Positions 12,145 to 22,140 of a stretch of 64,000 nucleotides of DNA are shown in pieces. The notes below the pieces were generated by a model. The model ran no database searches, was not told where the DNA came from, and worked only from the letters and a program-made list of their open reading frames with translations. Position 1 is the first letter of the stretch; each line of letters opens with the position of its first letter. Position numbers and translations under genes: made by a program. Source of the stretch: Pyropia yezoensis (taxonomy: Eukaryota > Rhodophyta > Bangiophyceae > Bangiales > Bangiaceae); the NCBI GenBank assembly GCA_009829735.1, contig CM020618.1, positions 21,809,346 to 21,873,345 on the forward strand. The letters are read 5' to 3'.

Positions 12145-14401
12145 ATGGCGGCGGCGCCGGCGGCGGCGACGGGGGAGGTGGCGGTTGCCGGCAGCGTGCC
12201 CAGCCGGGACCCCCTCGCTGACGGTCGTGGCGGCGGCGGCAGCAGCAGCGGCAACAGCGGCGGCGGTGACGCGGTGGGGGTGGTGGCGCCCGCGGTCGCG
12301 GCGGTCGCCCCGTCCTCCGCCACCGCCGCCGCTGCCGCGCCCCCCCCTCCACTTCGCCCCCCCTACACCAGCAACGACGGCTCGGCTGGTGGTGGTGGGG
12401 GAAACGGCGGCTGGGGCGTGGACGGGGTGGTGGGCGTGACGCCCGCGGGGGCCTCGCGGGGGGGCGGCGGCGGCAGCAGCAGCAGCAGCAGCGACGGCGG
12501 CAGCGGTGGCAGCAGTGGTGACAGCAGCACCGACAGCAGCGGCAGCGGCGGCGGTGGCTCGACGGGGGCGGGGAAGGCCGCCGCCCAGGCGATGGTGTTA
12601 CAAGTGGAGGAGGATGGCATTGCTGTGGCGGTTATTGGTGCGTGCCGCGGGAAGCGGGGGGTGGGGGGGGGTGGGCGGGTTGAGGGATGGGCGGGCGGGT
12701 GGGTGGGCGGGCGAGTGGGTGGCCGGACGGGTGCTGCTGGTTGCGGCGGGGGCTGCAGTTCGCCCAGCTTGTAGGCAGTGTCCCTGGGGGTGCCGCGTAG
12801 CGAAGTTGCTTGTTGTTTTGTATGCGCTGGACTGACACGTCACCCGTCTCCCCCTGGTCCCCTCCGCCCCCAACATCCCCTCCCTCTGTTGTGTGGCGCG
12901 TGGAGTGTCCCCCTTCCCCCACCCCTTGCCTTCCCTAACACCTCCCTGTGGCGCTCACTTTTGTTTGTTTTCTCATCGTTTCCCGACCGCGTCTGCGTGC
13001 TCCGCAGGCAACGGCATGTACGGCCGCTCGTTTGCGCGAAACGCCGCTTCGTGTGGGATCCCCGTTGTGGTTGGCTCCCGCCGCCACCGCTCTGCGCGGC
13101 GGGCGCCCGCCTGGGCGTCGCCCGCACCCATTGTGTGCCCGCACAAGGCGCTCGCCGCCGCCGACGTGGTGGTCCTTGCCATCCCGGCGGCCGCCCACGC
13201 GGGGTGGGTGGCCGAGTATGCGGCCCTGCTGGGCGGCAAGGTGCTGGTGGACGTGGCCAACCCGGTCACCCCGTCAGTGGGCGCCGCCGCCGCCGCGCTC
13301 GTCTCCCCGCTGACGGGGGCGCTCGGGCGGTGTGTGCCTCTGGGGCGGCGGCAGCGGCAGGGGGCGGCGGGGGCGGCACCGGCGCCGGTGGCGGGGGGTG
13401 CCGCCGCCGGCGCCAGTGGCCGCGGGCTGGCCGCCGGTGCGGGCGTCGTTTCCTCCACGGAGCGGCTGGTCGCGGCCGTGGCAGCCGCCGGCATCCCCCG
13501 CTGCGAGGTGGTCAAGGCGTTTAACAATGTGCCGGCGTTCGCGTTGGACGAGCCCGCCGCCCGGCAGCCGCCGCCGCTGGTGCAGGTGTCGGGCAATGGG
13601 GAGGCGGCCAAGGCCAAGGTGCTGTCGCTGGCGCGGTCCATGGGCTATCCCGCCTTCGACGCGGGCGGCGTGCGGTGTGCGCGCACCCAAGAGGCGGCGG
13701 TGCACCGGTTCTTCAACGCCTGGGTCGGGTCTGTCACCTTTGCCGTGGCGCTCCTGGTCGTGTGGACGGTCTACTGGGCGTCCCGCTACTACGCGTTTGA
13801 CCGGCAGTCGACCGCGTCGTTGTGGTGGACGTGGCTCCTCGTGCCGATAGGGGACATGGGCGCCCTCCTCCTCGCGGCCACCTTTCTCCCCGGCAGCGTC
13901 GCGGCGGTCGTCCAGCTGGGGCGTGGCACCGCGGCGCGGCCCTTCCCGCGGTGGCTCGCCTCGTGGATGGGGGCGCGCAAGCAGCTGGGGCTGCTCGGCT
14001 TTTGGTTTGGGCTCCTCCACAGCTTTGCCGCCGCCGCCAATGGCTTCCCGCGGCGGACGGCCACCTTTGAGCCCCTGCCCGACCACTACCGCTACTGGGC
14101 GGCGGGGGTGGTGGCGCTGGGCCTCTACTGGGTGCTCGCGTCCGCGTCGACCGGTAGCACCGCGGCGGCGCTGTCGTGGGCCGAGTTTCGATTCCTCTTT
14201 TCGTGGCTGGGCCTGGCAACGGTGGGGGTAACGCTTGTCCATGTGGGCGTCCTCGTCCGCTTTTATTCGCAGCACAACGATGCCAACCCGGTACAGACCG
14301 TGTTTCTCACGTTTGGGGTGCTGGGTCTGGCGGGCGTCGCGATGCTCGCGTTGAAGCTGCCGCCGCTGTCGCTGGCCGTGCGGCGGGTACGCTCCAAGTG
14401 A
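12145..14401 (+). CDS. STEAP-family metalloreductase (NADPH oxidoreductase plus heme-binding membrane domain)
   Basis: Two exons, 12145-12637 and 13008-14401, join in frame into a 628-aa protein. The 370-nt intron has a GTGCGT donor and a CCGCAG acceptor. Splicing restores the Rossmann motif VAVIGNGMYGRSFAR at about residue 161 (glycine 165 is split by the intron), followed by VVVGSRR. This matches the F420/NADP oxidoreductase domain of STEAP proteins. From about residue 400 come six hydrophobic segments; WMGARKQLGLLGF and the following LLH (His502), plus LVHVG (His576), match STEAP transmembrane helices 3 and 5, whose histidines bind heme. STEAP enzymes move electrons from NADPH through FAD and heme to reduce Fe(III) or Cu(II) outside the membrane. 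The first roughly 155 residues are Gly/Ser/Ala low complexity. The start codon is the first ATG of this open stretch and is provisional. Iron or copper reduction is inferred from the family. Confidence 0.85.
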
Positions 14402-15581
14402 CAAAATGGCGGAAGTGGGGGGGGGCAGTCGGCGGAGAAGAGGAAGGTGAAGGAAGGGGGCGATTGGGGGGCTAGGGGGAATGCGTTTTCTGGGCGACAA
14501 CGTGGAGAGTGGGGGCAGGGGGCGGACTGCGGGGGGCGCCACTGACAGGACATACATTTACAGTACTGTACATACACCACCGTCAGCGACGAGCATGTAT
14601 GCCGCGCGCTCCTGGTGCGGGGCCCTGGCAAGCCAGAGGGCGGGCGGCACGCCCTCGCTGTACCCATTGCCGGTGGAAGGGAGGGAAGGCAAACTGGCGG
14701 CTCACCACCGGCGTCGCTCCCCCCTTCCCCCTCCACCTCGGCTCGCCGCCCGCCGCAGCCCCGCCGTCGTCTTGCCGCGGTACGTCCGCTCTCCAGGTTC
14801 CACTCACTCGCGTCGGCTCACCAGAAACGCCCCCCGCTTTCGTCCGACACGTCGTCTCTCCCACGCTTGCCCCGCCGGCCTGGTCATCCACCCATTGGTA
14901 GCTATGCCTGTCGAAGGCGGGAGGCACCGCCATAGAACACGCCAGCAGCCAACGGGCTCAGATGTCGCGGGCAGCAGCCATTGGTCCGCTGAACAGTCCA
15001 AACGAACACTAGCCACGTGTTGTCTGGCAAGTTGCCAACTACAGTACGCACGACTTTTTCAGCCGCTTGCGCCTACTCTCCGACGGATGGCGGGCGCCGC
15101 CACGTGGTTGTCGGACAGCCTCAAAAGTCGGCGACGTGTGCCGCACGCCAGCTATCCTCCACCGCCCACACAACTCGACCACGCGGCGGCTGCCGTGGGC
15201 GACGACCTGGACCCCCGCGTCAGGCCGCCTCCCCTCTGGTCTTGTGCGTCCCTTAAAAAGTGGACGTGCAGCACGGGTCGTGCAGTGTGGGTTTGATTGG
15301 TCCAGTGGCCGACATTTGACATGATCACGACACTAGCACGTCCACTTTTTACGGGCCGCACTGTCCCACGCCCACCACTGTCCGCATCCTCCACAACGTC
15401 CCTGCATCGCCGTCCTTGTCCCGCTCGCGCCCGCCTACTATGTGTGAGCCCACCCGCCACTAGTCCACCATCTTTACGCTTTGGCACGCGGGACCCCCGA
15501 CACACTCCCCCTTTTATCCCTTTGCCCCCTCGCTTACCTCCCCCCCCCTCCCCCCGACCTTCCTCGGAGGCACTCCCCACC
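14402..15581. other. Intergenic region containing MITE copy 1 and a TACAGTACTGTA palindrome
   Basis: This separates the STEAP-like stop from the lumen-protein start. It contains the 12-bp palindrome TACAGTACTGTA at 14559-14570 and the MITE listed separately. A 271-codon frame (14481-15296) lacks recognisable motifs and runs into the MITE, so I do not call it. The promoter of the downstream gene presumably lies in the last few hundred bases. Confidence 0.6.
15242..15363. mobile_element. MITE, copy 1 (about 120 bp, terminal inverted repeats)
   Basis: Terminal inverted repeats of about 27 bp, outer part TGTGCGTCCC.TAAAAAGTGG at the left and its complement at the right, flank a core carrying TTTGATTGGTCCAGTGGCC. 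The same element recurs at 56211-56329 with roughly eight differences, including a 2-base insertion here. This copy has less perfect ends and no clear TA duplication. It encodes nothing and ends about 220 bp before the lumen-protein start codon, so it may contribute to that gene's promoter; the core contains a CCAAT-type sequence (ATTGG). Confidence 0.85.
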
Positions 15582-16928
15582 ATGGTGGCCTTTGTCGCTG
15601 GTGGCACGCCCCTCCGCCGGCCTGGCCGGCGGCGGTCCGTGGCGACCACGTCGGCGCCCCCAACGCCCGTATCGGTGGCGGCCTTGTCTCCCAGGGCGTC
15701 GTCGGGGACGCCGTCCCCCCCGGGCGCCTCCCCCCCCCCGCCCCCACCGTCTGTCCCCCCCCCCCCCCCGCCGCACCCTACAAGTGCCCTCACCCGGCGG
15801 ACCACCCTGGCCGCCGCCGCTGCCGTGGCGGTCGGGGCCCTCTTGGGCGGGGGCGACAGCTTCTCCGCCCGCCCCCCCCCCGTGGGGGCACTGGATTTTG
15901 GCCCGTCCAAGGCGGAGCTCCTCAACCGCGCGTCGACGGGGCGAACCAAGGAGGAGGCCGCCGCCGCCCGGGCGGCGGCGGTGGAGGAGCGCCGCGCGCG
16001 GGTCGAGGCGGCCAACCGTGCGGCCGCGGAGCGGGAGGCGTCGCTAGCGTCGTCGGCATCGTCGTCGTCAACGTCGGGGTCGTCGGCGACAGCCGACGCG
16101 ATTGAGCCGACCCTCCGGGGGAGCTACTACTCCCCCACCGCCAAGCTCCGCTACCTCCCCCGCGTGCGACTGGCGGCCGAGTCGCTCGACGCGGCGGTGG
16201 TGGCGGCGGCCAAGGGCGACTGGCTGACGCTGACCGAGATGGCGTCGCCGACGGGCGCGCTCGGCGACGCGGCGGCGCCTATGCGCCTGTACGCATCCTC
16301 CCTGGCGGGCCAGGGCCTGTCGATCGCGTCGCGGGCGGCCAAGGAGATGGACGCGGCGGGCGCGGACTATGCCGCCGCCATCACGCGGCTGACCAAGGGC
16401 GCCAAGAAGCGCTCTTCGGGCGCTGTCGGGGGGGCCCTCGACGACCTGCGGGCGTCCATGGCCGCCTACCGCCGGGCGGGGCGGATGGACAGCGACTGGG
16501 GGCTGTCGGAGATTGCCACCACCCCACGCGTCGGCGCCGCGTTTGGCAACAATAACCCGGTGCTCTACTCGCGCAACAGCGGCGGGCGGGGCACCGGCGG
16601 GTCGGCCGCGACGGGGGTGTCCCCGACGGCGGGGGCGGCAGCGGGTAAGGAGCCCGCGGCCGGCGCCGGCGCCGGCGCCGAGGCCGCAGGGGGGAGGGGG
16701 GGGGGTGGCAGCGGCGGCGGCGCTGACGGTCTGGGCGTCGCCACTGCCCGCACCGACGGGCTCCGCTCCCCGGGTGCGGTGCGGGGCAAGCTGGGGGTGG
16801 GGCTCGGGCCCGCGTCGGGCTCCGCGTCGGCCACCGACACGACCACCCGGACGGGGCTGCTCGACTCGGGAGCCGCGTCGGGGGCGGCGACGCTCGGCGC
16901 GGGCGCCGCACTTGGCAAGGGCTGGTAG
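15582..16928 (+). CDS. Tat-targeted thylakoid-lumen protein with a PsbQ-like helical region
   Basis: This is a single-exon frame of 448 aa. The N-terminus has a bipartite plastid/thylakoid signal: a Ser/Thr/Ala/Pro transit-like region (1-68), then a twin-arginine motif TRRTTLAAAAAVAVGALLGG with Arg72-Arg73 and a hydrophobic core, ending near VGALDFG (about 105). After a charged coiled segment (EEAAAARAAAVEERRARVEA) comes a predicted four-helix bundle from about residue 180 to 310, with SYYSPTAKLRYLPRVR, GLSIASRAAKEMDAAG and AAYRRAGRMDSDWG. This resembles PsbQ-like lumenal proteins of algae, which bind the lumen side of photosystem II; the exact family is not certain. The last roughly 130 residues are Gly/Ala low complexity. 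The start is the ATG in CACCATGG, a good context. The Tat lumen location is well supported; the photosystem role is inference. Confidence 0.7.
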   Translation: MVAFVAGGTPLRRPGRRRSVATTSAPPTPVSVAALSPRASSGTPSPPGASPPPPPPSVPPPPPPHPTSALTRRTTLAAAAAVAVGALLGGGDSFSARPPPVGALDFGPSKAELLNRASTGRTKEEAAAARAAAVEERRARVEAANRAAAEREASLASSASSSSTSGSSATADAIEPTLRGSYYSPTAKLRYLPRVRLAAESLDAAVVAAAKGDWLTLTEMASPTGALGDAAAPMRLYASSLAGQGLSIASRAAKEMDAAGADYAAAITRLTKGAKKRSSGAVGGALDDLRASMAAYRRAGRMDSDWGLSEIATTPRVGAAFGNNNPVLYSRNSGGRGTGGSAATGVSPTAGAAAGKEPAAGAGAGAEAAGGRGGGGSGGGADGLGVATARTDGLRSPGAVRGKLGVGLGPASGSASATDTTTRTGLLDSGAASGAATLGAGAALGKGW

Positions 16929-17326
16929 TAGGGGAGAGAGAGAGAATGACGGCGGCCAGGGGGAGGGGGGGAGGGGTGGGGGGTAGGCGCTCGGCAGGCT
17001 GGCTCGATTGGCTTGGCGGGCTGTGACGCGGCCCCGCCAGTAGCGCGCGGGGCACAGCATGGGAGGTCTCTTTCGGTGTGTCTTAATTTGGGCGCCCGAC
17101 GGGCTCACTCTGCTTTTGGGTGCTTGGCGATGACACGGCCGGTGGCCAGTCACTGTGGTATCCATCACCGCGTTTCTCCTACAACGGGACTGCCGTCTGG
17201 CATGTGCCCCTCGCTTCCCATCCTCTTCGCCTTGAGTTAGAAACACTCAATGAACGCCCCAAAAAGAGGCGTCCACCTCCATCGCTCCTTCCCCCCCCCC
17301 CCCCGCCTCTCCCGCCTCCACCGCTC
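16929..17326. other. Convergent 3' intergenic region
   Basis: The region lies between the ends of the lumen-protein gene (+) and the dehydrogenase gene (-). No gene or clear repeat is seen; it should hold both 3' UTRs. Confidence 0.6.
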
Positions 17327-18915
17327 TCACCACAACCGCTGCCGCGGAAAGAACAGGCGCACCAGCGCCCACGGCAGCAGCAGGTCGGGCACCCACCAGC
17401 GCGCCGCCAGCGCCGGTACCGCCACGGCGGCCAGGTAGCGGGTGCTGCGGAAGGACGGGGGCGACCGGCCCGCCTCGTCCACCACCCCCGCTGCGCGGCC
17501 AAGGTCGGCCGTTAGGAGGATGGCGCCAGAGGCGGCGAGCAGCCGCTCAGCCGGCCACCCGAGCAGCACCGCCAGGCAGCGGCCAACGTACAGGGGCGTC
17601 TCGGCGGTGGCGAGGCCCGCCGAAAAGGGGCGCCCGCCGCCACCGCCGCCGCCGCCGCCGCCACCGCCCGCTCGGCGGCGACGACCGCCTTTGCCACTGC
17701 CACTGTCCTCGCCATTGCCGACGGCGCCGCCGACAACCGTGTCGCCCGCCGCGTCAAAGGCGCCCATGTAGGCAACCATCTTCTCCGTCGACACCATCCC
17801 CGGCCAGACGCTCATCATCGCAACCCCCTCTGCCTGCAGTGCGGCGGCGCCGTCGGCGGTGAGGCGGTCGAGCGCCACCTTGCCGACGCTGTAGAGGGGG
17901 TCAAACAGCGGCACCACCCCGCCGATGCTGCCAATGTTGATAATCACCCCTGTGGGGCGGCCGTCGTCGGGGACGCCGCCGCCGCCGCCGCTGTTGCCGC
18001 GGCGGGCGCGGGCGACCATGCCCCGCGCCGCGTGGGCGGCACACACGTACCCGCCGCGGGCGCCGACGCGGAGGACGGCGTCCCACACCTCCCCCGGCGG
18101 GCTCGACGGCGGGTCGGGGGCGCCCCCCCCTCCGTTGGCCCCCCCGCGGGGCCCCCCCCCCCCCCCCCCCCCCCATCATCCGGCACCGCCTTGGCCCACC
18201 ACGGCCGGTGGAGGTTCTCGGCGAGCGTTGACACCCCCGCGTACGCATTGTTCACCAGCCCGTCCACCCCGGCGGGCGCCAGCCGCGGCACCGTGTCTGC
18301 CCAAAACGCGTCCACCGACGCGTCCTCCCCGTGGTCGACCACCGCCGGGTGCGCCACCCCCCCCGCCGCCGTCACGGCGGCGGCCACCTCGTCCAGGCAG
18401 GCGCCCCCGGGCGTCGCCGCGCTCCCCGTCCTGCCCGTGAGGATGACCGTGGCGCCCGCCTCGCCGAGGCCAATGGCCACCCCGCGGCCAATGCCGCGGG
18501 TGGCGCCCGTCACCACATACACGCGGCCAGACAGGGGGCGGCCGCCGGGGGGGGGGGGGCCTTTGGCGGCCATGGGCGCGACCGCCGCCGCCGCTGCCCC
18601 GATGGGGTTGGCGCGGGGGGGGGCGGACGCAGAGGGCGGGGGGGGGGGGGACGCTGCGGCCGTGAAGGGTGGCGGCAGCCGGCGGGAAGCCGCGCCGGTG
18701 GCAGGGCGGGCGGGCGGTCGCAACCGCCGGCGGCCGACGGCGATAGTGGCAGGGGCGGCGGCGGCGGCGGCGACGGCGCGACGCGCTGCCGGCAAGGTAC
18801 CGACAAAGGCAAAGCGCGAGGCCGCGGCGGGGGCGGTTGGCGCGGCGGGAGTGGGCATGTCCGAGCGGCGCCGAGCGCAGAGGGGGGGTGAGGGTGGAGG
18901 TTGCCAGTCGGCCAT
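17327..18915 (-). CDS. DHRS1-like short-chain dehydrogenase/reductase, frame broken in a C homopolymer
   Basis: Two overlapping minus-strand frames together give a classical SDR. The first (start at 18915, or 18858 for MPTPAAPT) carries a transit-peptide-like N-terminus rich in Ala/Arg/Ser/Pro, then VYVVTGATRGIGRG (TGxxxGIG cofactor motif, about 18492-18516), ILTGRTG and VNNAYAGVSTL (NNAG-type motif, about 18240). The second supplies GYVCAAHAARGMV, INIGSIGG (catalytic Ser), YSVGKVALDRL (catalytic Tyr and Lys, about 17879-17893) and SVWPGMVSTEKM. NNAYAG and WPG.V.TE are characteristic of DHRS1. The switch between frames coincides with a 23-nt C run at 18152-18174, so a length error or slippage there is the simplest explanation; a true inactivating frameshift is possible. 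The enzyme should be an NAD(P)-dependent oxidoreductase; substrate unknown. A Gly-run insertion (about 17650) is species-specific low complexity. Confidence 0.8.
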
Positions 18916-19374
18916 CGGGTGACGTGTGCATGACGTGACATTGCCCAGTGCAGTACAGTACAGACTTCTGTATATCCCTCCACCTCGGAGACAGGCGGGG
19001 CACTGTCCAGTGGTTCTTTTGCAGCTTTCCGCCGCGGTTTGCACTACGCACCCTTCTGCGCGGGGTCCCCCATCGTCTGATGCGCTATATTCGGATACAG
19101 TACTGTACTGTAGAAATGTTTCGTATACCATGTATATTCCCAGTCGATCGTAGGAGAGCCGTCGGACCGCATTGGCTGGTGGAAACGCACAATCGTACGA
19201 CGATCGCGCCCGCACTCCGAGGCTCGGGTGCCATGCACTTACGAGATTTGTGTTTTGATTAGGGACGCTTTTGAAATTAGATTAGAGCTTCACGTTACAT
19301 ATGAAAATCTTAAACATTTTAATATTTCCTGCTCGCCATATTTCTTTCTCGCATGTGGTGAAGCTAGCGGCGTG

Positions 19375-19415
19375 TATGGTCCGTTGCACAAAAAAGATAC
19401 ATCGAGGTTTTTCTC
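19375..19415 (+). repeat. Dispersed repeat, copy 1
   Basis: TATGG.CCGTTGC.C followed by AAAAAAGATACATCGAG matches, in opposite orientation, 21618-21661, with only a few differences over about 41 bp. It may be the edge of an old mobile element. Confidence 0.7.
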
Positions 19416-21322
19416 GGCTCGGGCTCGGGCAGCACCTCGGCCGTGACGGGGTCCACGGTCGCCATGCTGACAGTAGTATCACAGAGGTCCTTGCGAACTC
19501 ATGAGGGCCTTGGGTCTCCTGGTAGTGTACCGCTCTGAGGGACACCCTGAGTGGACCGGTTGCTGACCACCTTGAAACGGGGCCATCCTTTTCGCATTGA
19601 TTTGCACTGCTCGGGGGCTGGTTCTTGGCCATGTGCTAACAGAGGCTTGGAAGAGGGGTGGTCAGTTCTGGGGAGAACCCAGCGGGTGCCTGGAGGCCAT
19701 TGTTTTGAGTTTCTTTTTCCGTGAGCGAGTCCTCGTTTTTGAGATGGCCGTTCGTGGGGTAAATGTTCCATGTCATGGGCTCATCTGATTGGTCCACGAA
19801 GAAGCCGGGTCCTCACGTGTGAAATGCCATTTCTGGCTTCATGTACATATCGCCTGGTGCCCCTCATGAAGTGGTTTCTCGTCCCCCTGCCTCTCCTGGT
19901 CCCCTCTCCTGGACCAGATACCTCGAGGAGACAATCCCGCCCCTACTTCCCGCCACCCCCTCCACCCTCCGCGGCAGTACCTCATGCGGGGACTTGGGCG
20001 GGTCCACTAACGGCGGACGGAGCGCTGCTCGGGGGGCTGCGCCCAGACTGAATGGTTCTTCGCAGGCACCAACAGTGTCCGGCCCCATGGAACAAGATGA
20101 AAAGCGTCCCGCGCCTGTGGGGTGTGAGGGGGTGGGGGCGTGGATCGTGTGAGAAGAGACGCAAGTGCACGACGCGCCTTGCTGCTTTTTTGCCTCTTGG
20201 GCTGACCGCGCCCTTCGCGAGGCCCCCCAATATTCGGTCTCCACATAGCCGTGCGTCATTCCAGCACCACTTCGCTGCCGCTCCCGTTCAAGCAAAAGTA
20301 CCGCACCCTGCCGCCCATTTACCTTATGCCCGTCGGAGCCGCCGTGCCCGCCCCCCTGCGCCCGCAACTGATAGAGAGGCTCCGGCGCAGGCACGGGTAC
20401 ACGCGCTCGTGGCGCTATCACCACCCCGCCGCTACAGTCGCCGCCGCCCACTCCACTCCAGGCGTAACAGTGACTTTACCCCAACCGTCTACATCGCACA
20501 TAGAAAATTGTTCCCCCCGCTCCCCCATCCATATACTAACCCTCCCGCCATCGCCGCAGATGCCCTCCTCACCAATAGAGGACATCACCATCCCTTGAAA
20601 TCCTCTCCCCGCGCCCCCATACGCCACCGCCTCCACGACACCCCTCAGCCCAAACACCAACCCCGCAGTCCCCACCCACTGTCCCCCACCACGCGAAGAG
20701 CGTCACCATCGTCCCCCCGCCCTCCCCCTGTACACCATGCCCGCGGACGCCTGCCCCCCTTCCCCCTCCTACCCTCACCACCGGCACCACTCCCGGCCTC
20801 TTCGACGAACGTAGCCACAGCTGCCTGTGGCCAATCCCCCCCCTCCCCACCAAAATGTCGACGCGGCCGCCTGCGCCCCGCTGCCCGCTCCAAAAACACC
20901 GTTGCTGGCACCGCCCCCTTCAAAAAACCCATACCTGCAGCGGCGTGGGGCCTGACCGCTGTCGCGGCCGCCCTAGCGGCCGCCGTGGCCGTCGCCTCGG
21001 CCTCGGTCAGGACGGTCGCCGCTTCCGCCGACGACGCGGTAGCGCCGACGCCACCGACGCCGTCGCGGGCACCACCGCCACCGTGTCGGCCGCAGCGGCC
21101 TACACCACGGCCACCGCGGCAGCCGGGGTGGCCGCCACAACCCCCTCGGCCGCCGGGCTGTCTGCTACAGCAGCCGGCGACACCGGCACCATTGTCGTCG
21201 CCGCCGCCGCCACCATCGCCGCCGCCGTTGCCCTCCCCCCCCCCCGCCCCAAACTCGTCGTCGTGACCGCCATTATCGTCCTCGTCGCCGCGGCGGTCCT
21301 CGTCGCGAAACCGTTGACACCA

Positions 21323-21354
<32 letters not shown>

Positions 21355-21617
21355 GCCACCGCGGCCGTCGCCACCGACGCTGCTACCGCCGCGCCCATGG
21401 TCACCATCGTCGACGCTGACCGTGGCGCCGGCCCCACCCCCCGTGTCGTGGCCCTCCCCACCCAGTGTGCCCTCTCCCACAGTCCCAGTTAATGAACGCG
21501 CTGGCAGCGGGTTCCCAAAAGGGACCGGCCAACATTCATGCGGGGCCCATTACACCGGGGCATCTGTAGGCGCACCTGATTGGCCGAGGCCCGTAGCCCG
21601 AAGCTTCTCGGAGGAAT

Positions 21618-21661
21618 GAGAAAAGAATGCTCGATGTATCTTTTTTGGGCAACGGGCCATA
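21618..21661 (-). repeat. Dispersed repeat, copy 2 (inverted)
   Basis: On the minus strand it reads TATGGCCCGTTGCCC then AAAAAAGATACATCGAG, matching 19375-19415. It sits about 230 bp upstream of the orphan carbonic-anhydrase fragment, so it could mark a rearrangement or insertion boundary. Confidence 0.7.
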
Positions 21662-21891
21662 GGACAGACGTTTTTAGACCTCCAGGAGGAGCACTTTAGT
21701 GGATACATACAGTGGTGAAGAGGGAACGCAAAGAGGGTGAGGAGGGGGCACCATCGTATGACCCTGTGTTTGATGGTGGCGTCGGCGTGCGTCTTCCTCG
21801 GGCAGCTCTCGCAGATGACTCGAGGAGAACGACGCGAGAAGAGTGAAGGCGAGGGGAGGGAGGGCGTGCTTTTCAGTGTAGAAAAAGGTGA

Positions 21892-22140
21892 GACTTTGTG
21901 GGGAGCGGGGGCGTGGGGCATGTTTGCGTGCGTCGCGGCCGTCCCGCCGCCTGGCACACGCTGACGACGCCGCCCTGCTCCGAGGGCTTCACCTGGGTTA
22001 TGCCGCGGAAGGTCATCACGGCGAGCCAGGCGCAGCTGGCTCGCCTCGGACGCGCGCTCCTCGAATCGGGGGTGGTGGTGCTGACGGAGCGGCCGACGGA
22101 GCCGCTCAACGGCCGCAAGGTGCAGTCGCACGGAGCGTAG
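21892..22140 (+). pseudogene. Alpha-carbonic anhydrase, orphan C-terminal fragment
   Basis: The frame ending at the TAG at 22138-22140 encodes LTTPPCSEGFTWVMPRKVIT, then SQAQLARLGRALLES and ERPTEPLNGRKV. LTTPPCSEG.TW and RP..PLNGR are signature segments of the C-terminal end of alpha-carbonic anhydrases, zinc enzymes that interconvert CO2 and bicarbonate and in algae serve carbon concentration. The fragment begins after an in-frame stop at 21889. No zinc-site motif of the FHFHWG or ELHLVH type was found upstream as far as 19 kb, and no good splice acceptor lies directly in front of TTPPC. It is therefore either the last exon of a gene whose other exons I cannot see, or a truncated relic. The homology of this piece is clear; its status is not. 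Confidence 0.65.

Larger units (their letters stand above)
18916..21891. other. Intergenic region with AT-richer patches and TACAGTAC motifs
   Basis: No gene could be supported. TACAGTAC-type motifs occur at 18950-18963 and 19096-19112, just upstream of the minus-strand dehydrogenase. An AT-richer patch at about 19250-19400 carries one copy of a dispersed repeat whose inverted partner is at 21618-21661. A + frame at about 20.9-21.5 kb contains an Ala/Val-rich hydrophobic segment but changes frame and matches no family I know. Confidence 0.5.

Noticed and set aside
14481-15296. 271-codon + frame upstream of the lumen-protein gene
   Set aside because: No motif is seen, the frame reads into the MITE, and it lies where the promoter is expected.
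20052-21619. Possible membrane or plastid protein with an Ala/Val-rich hydrophobic segment (two + frames)
   Set aside because: The plausible part changes frame near 21.05 kb without a clear splice site, the rest is low complexity, and no family is recognised.
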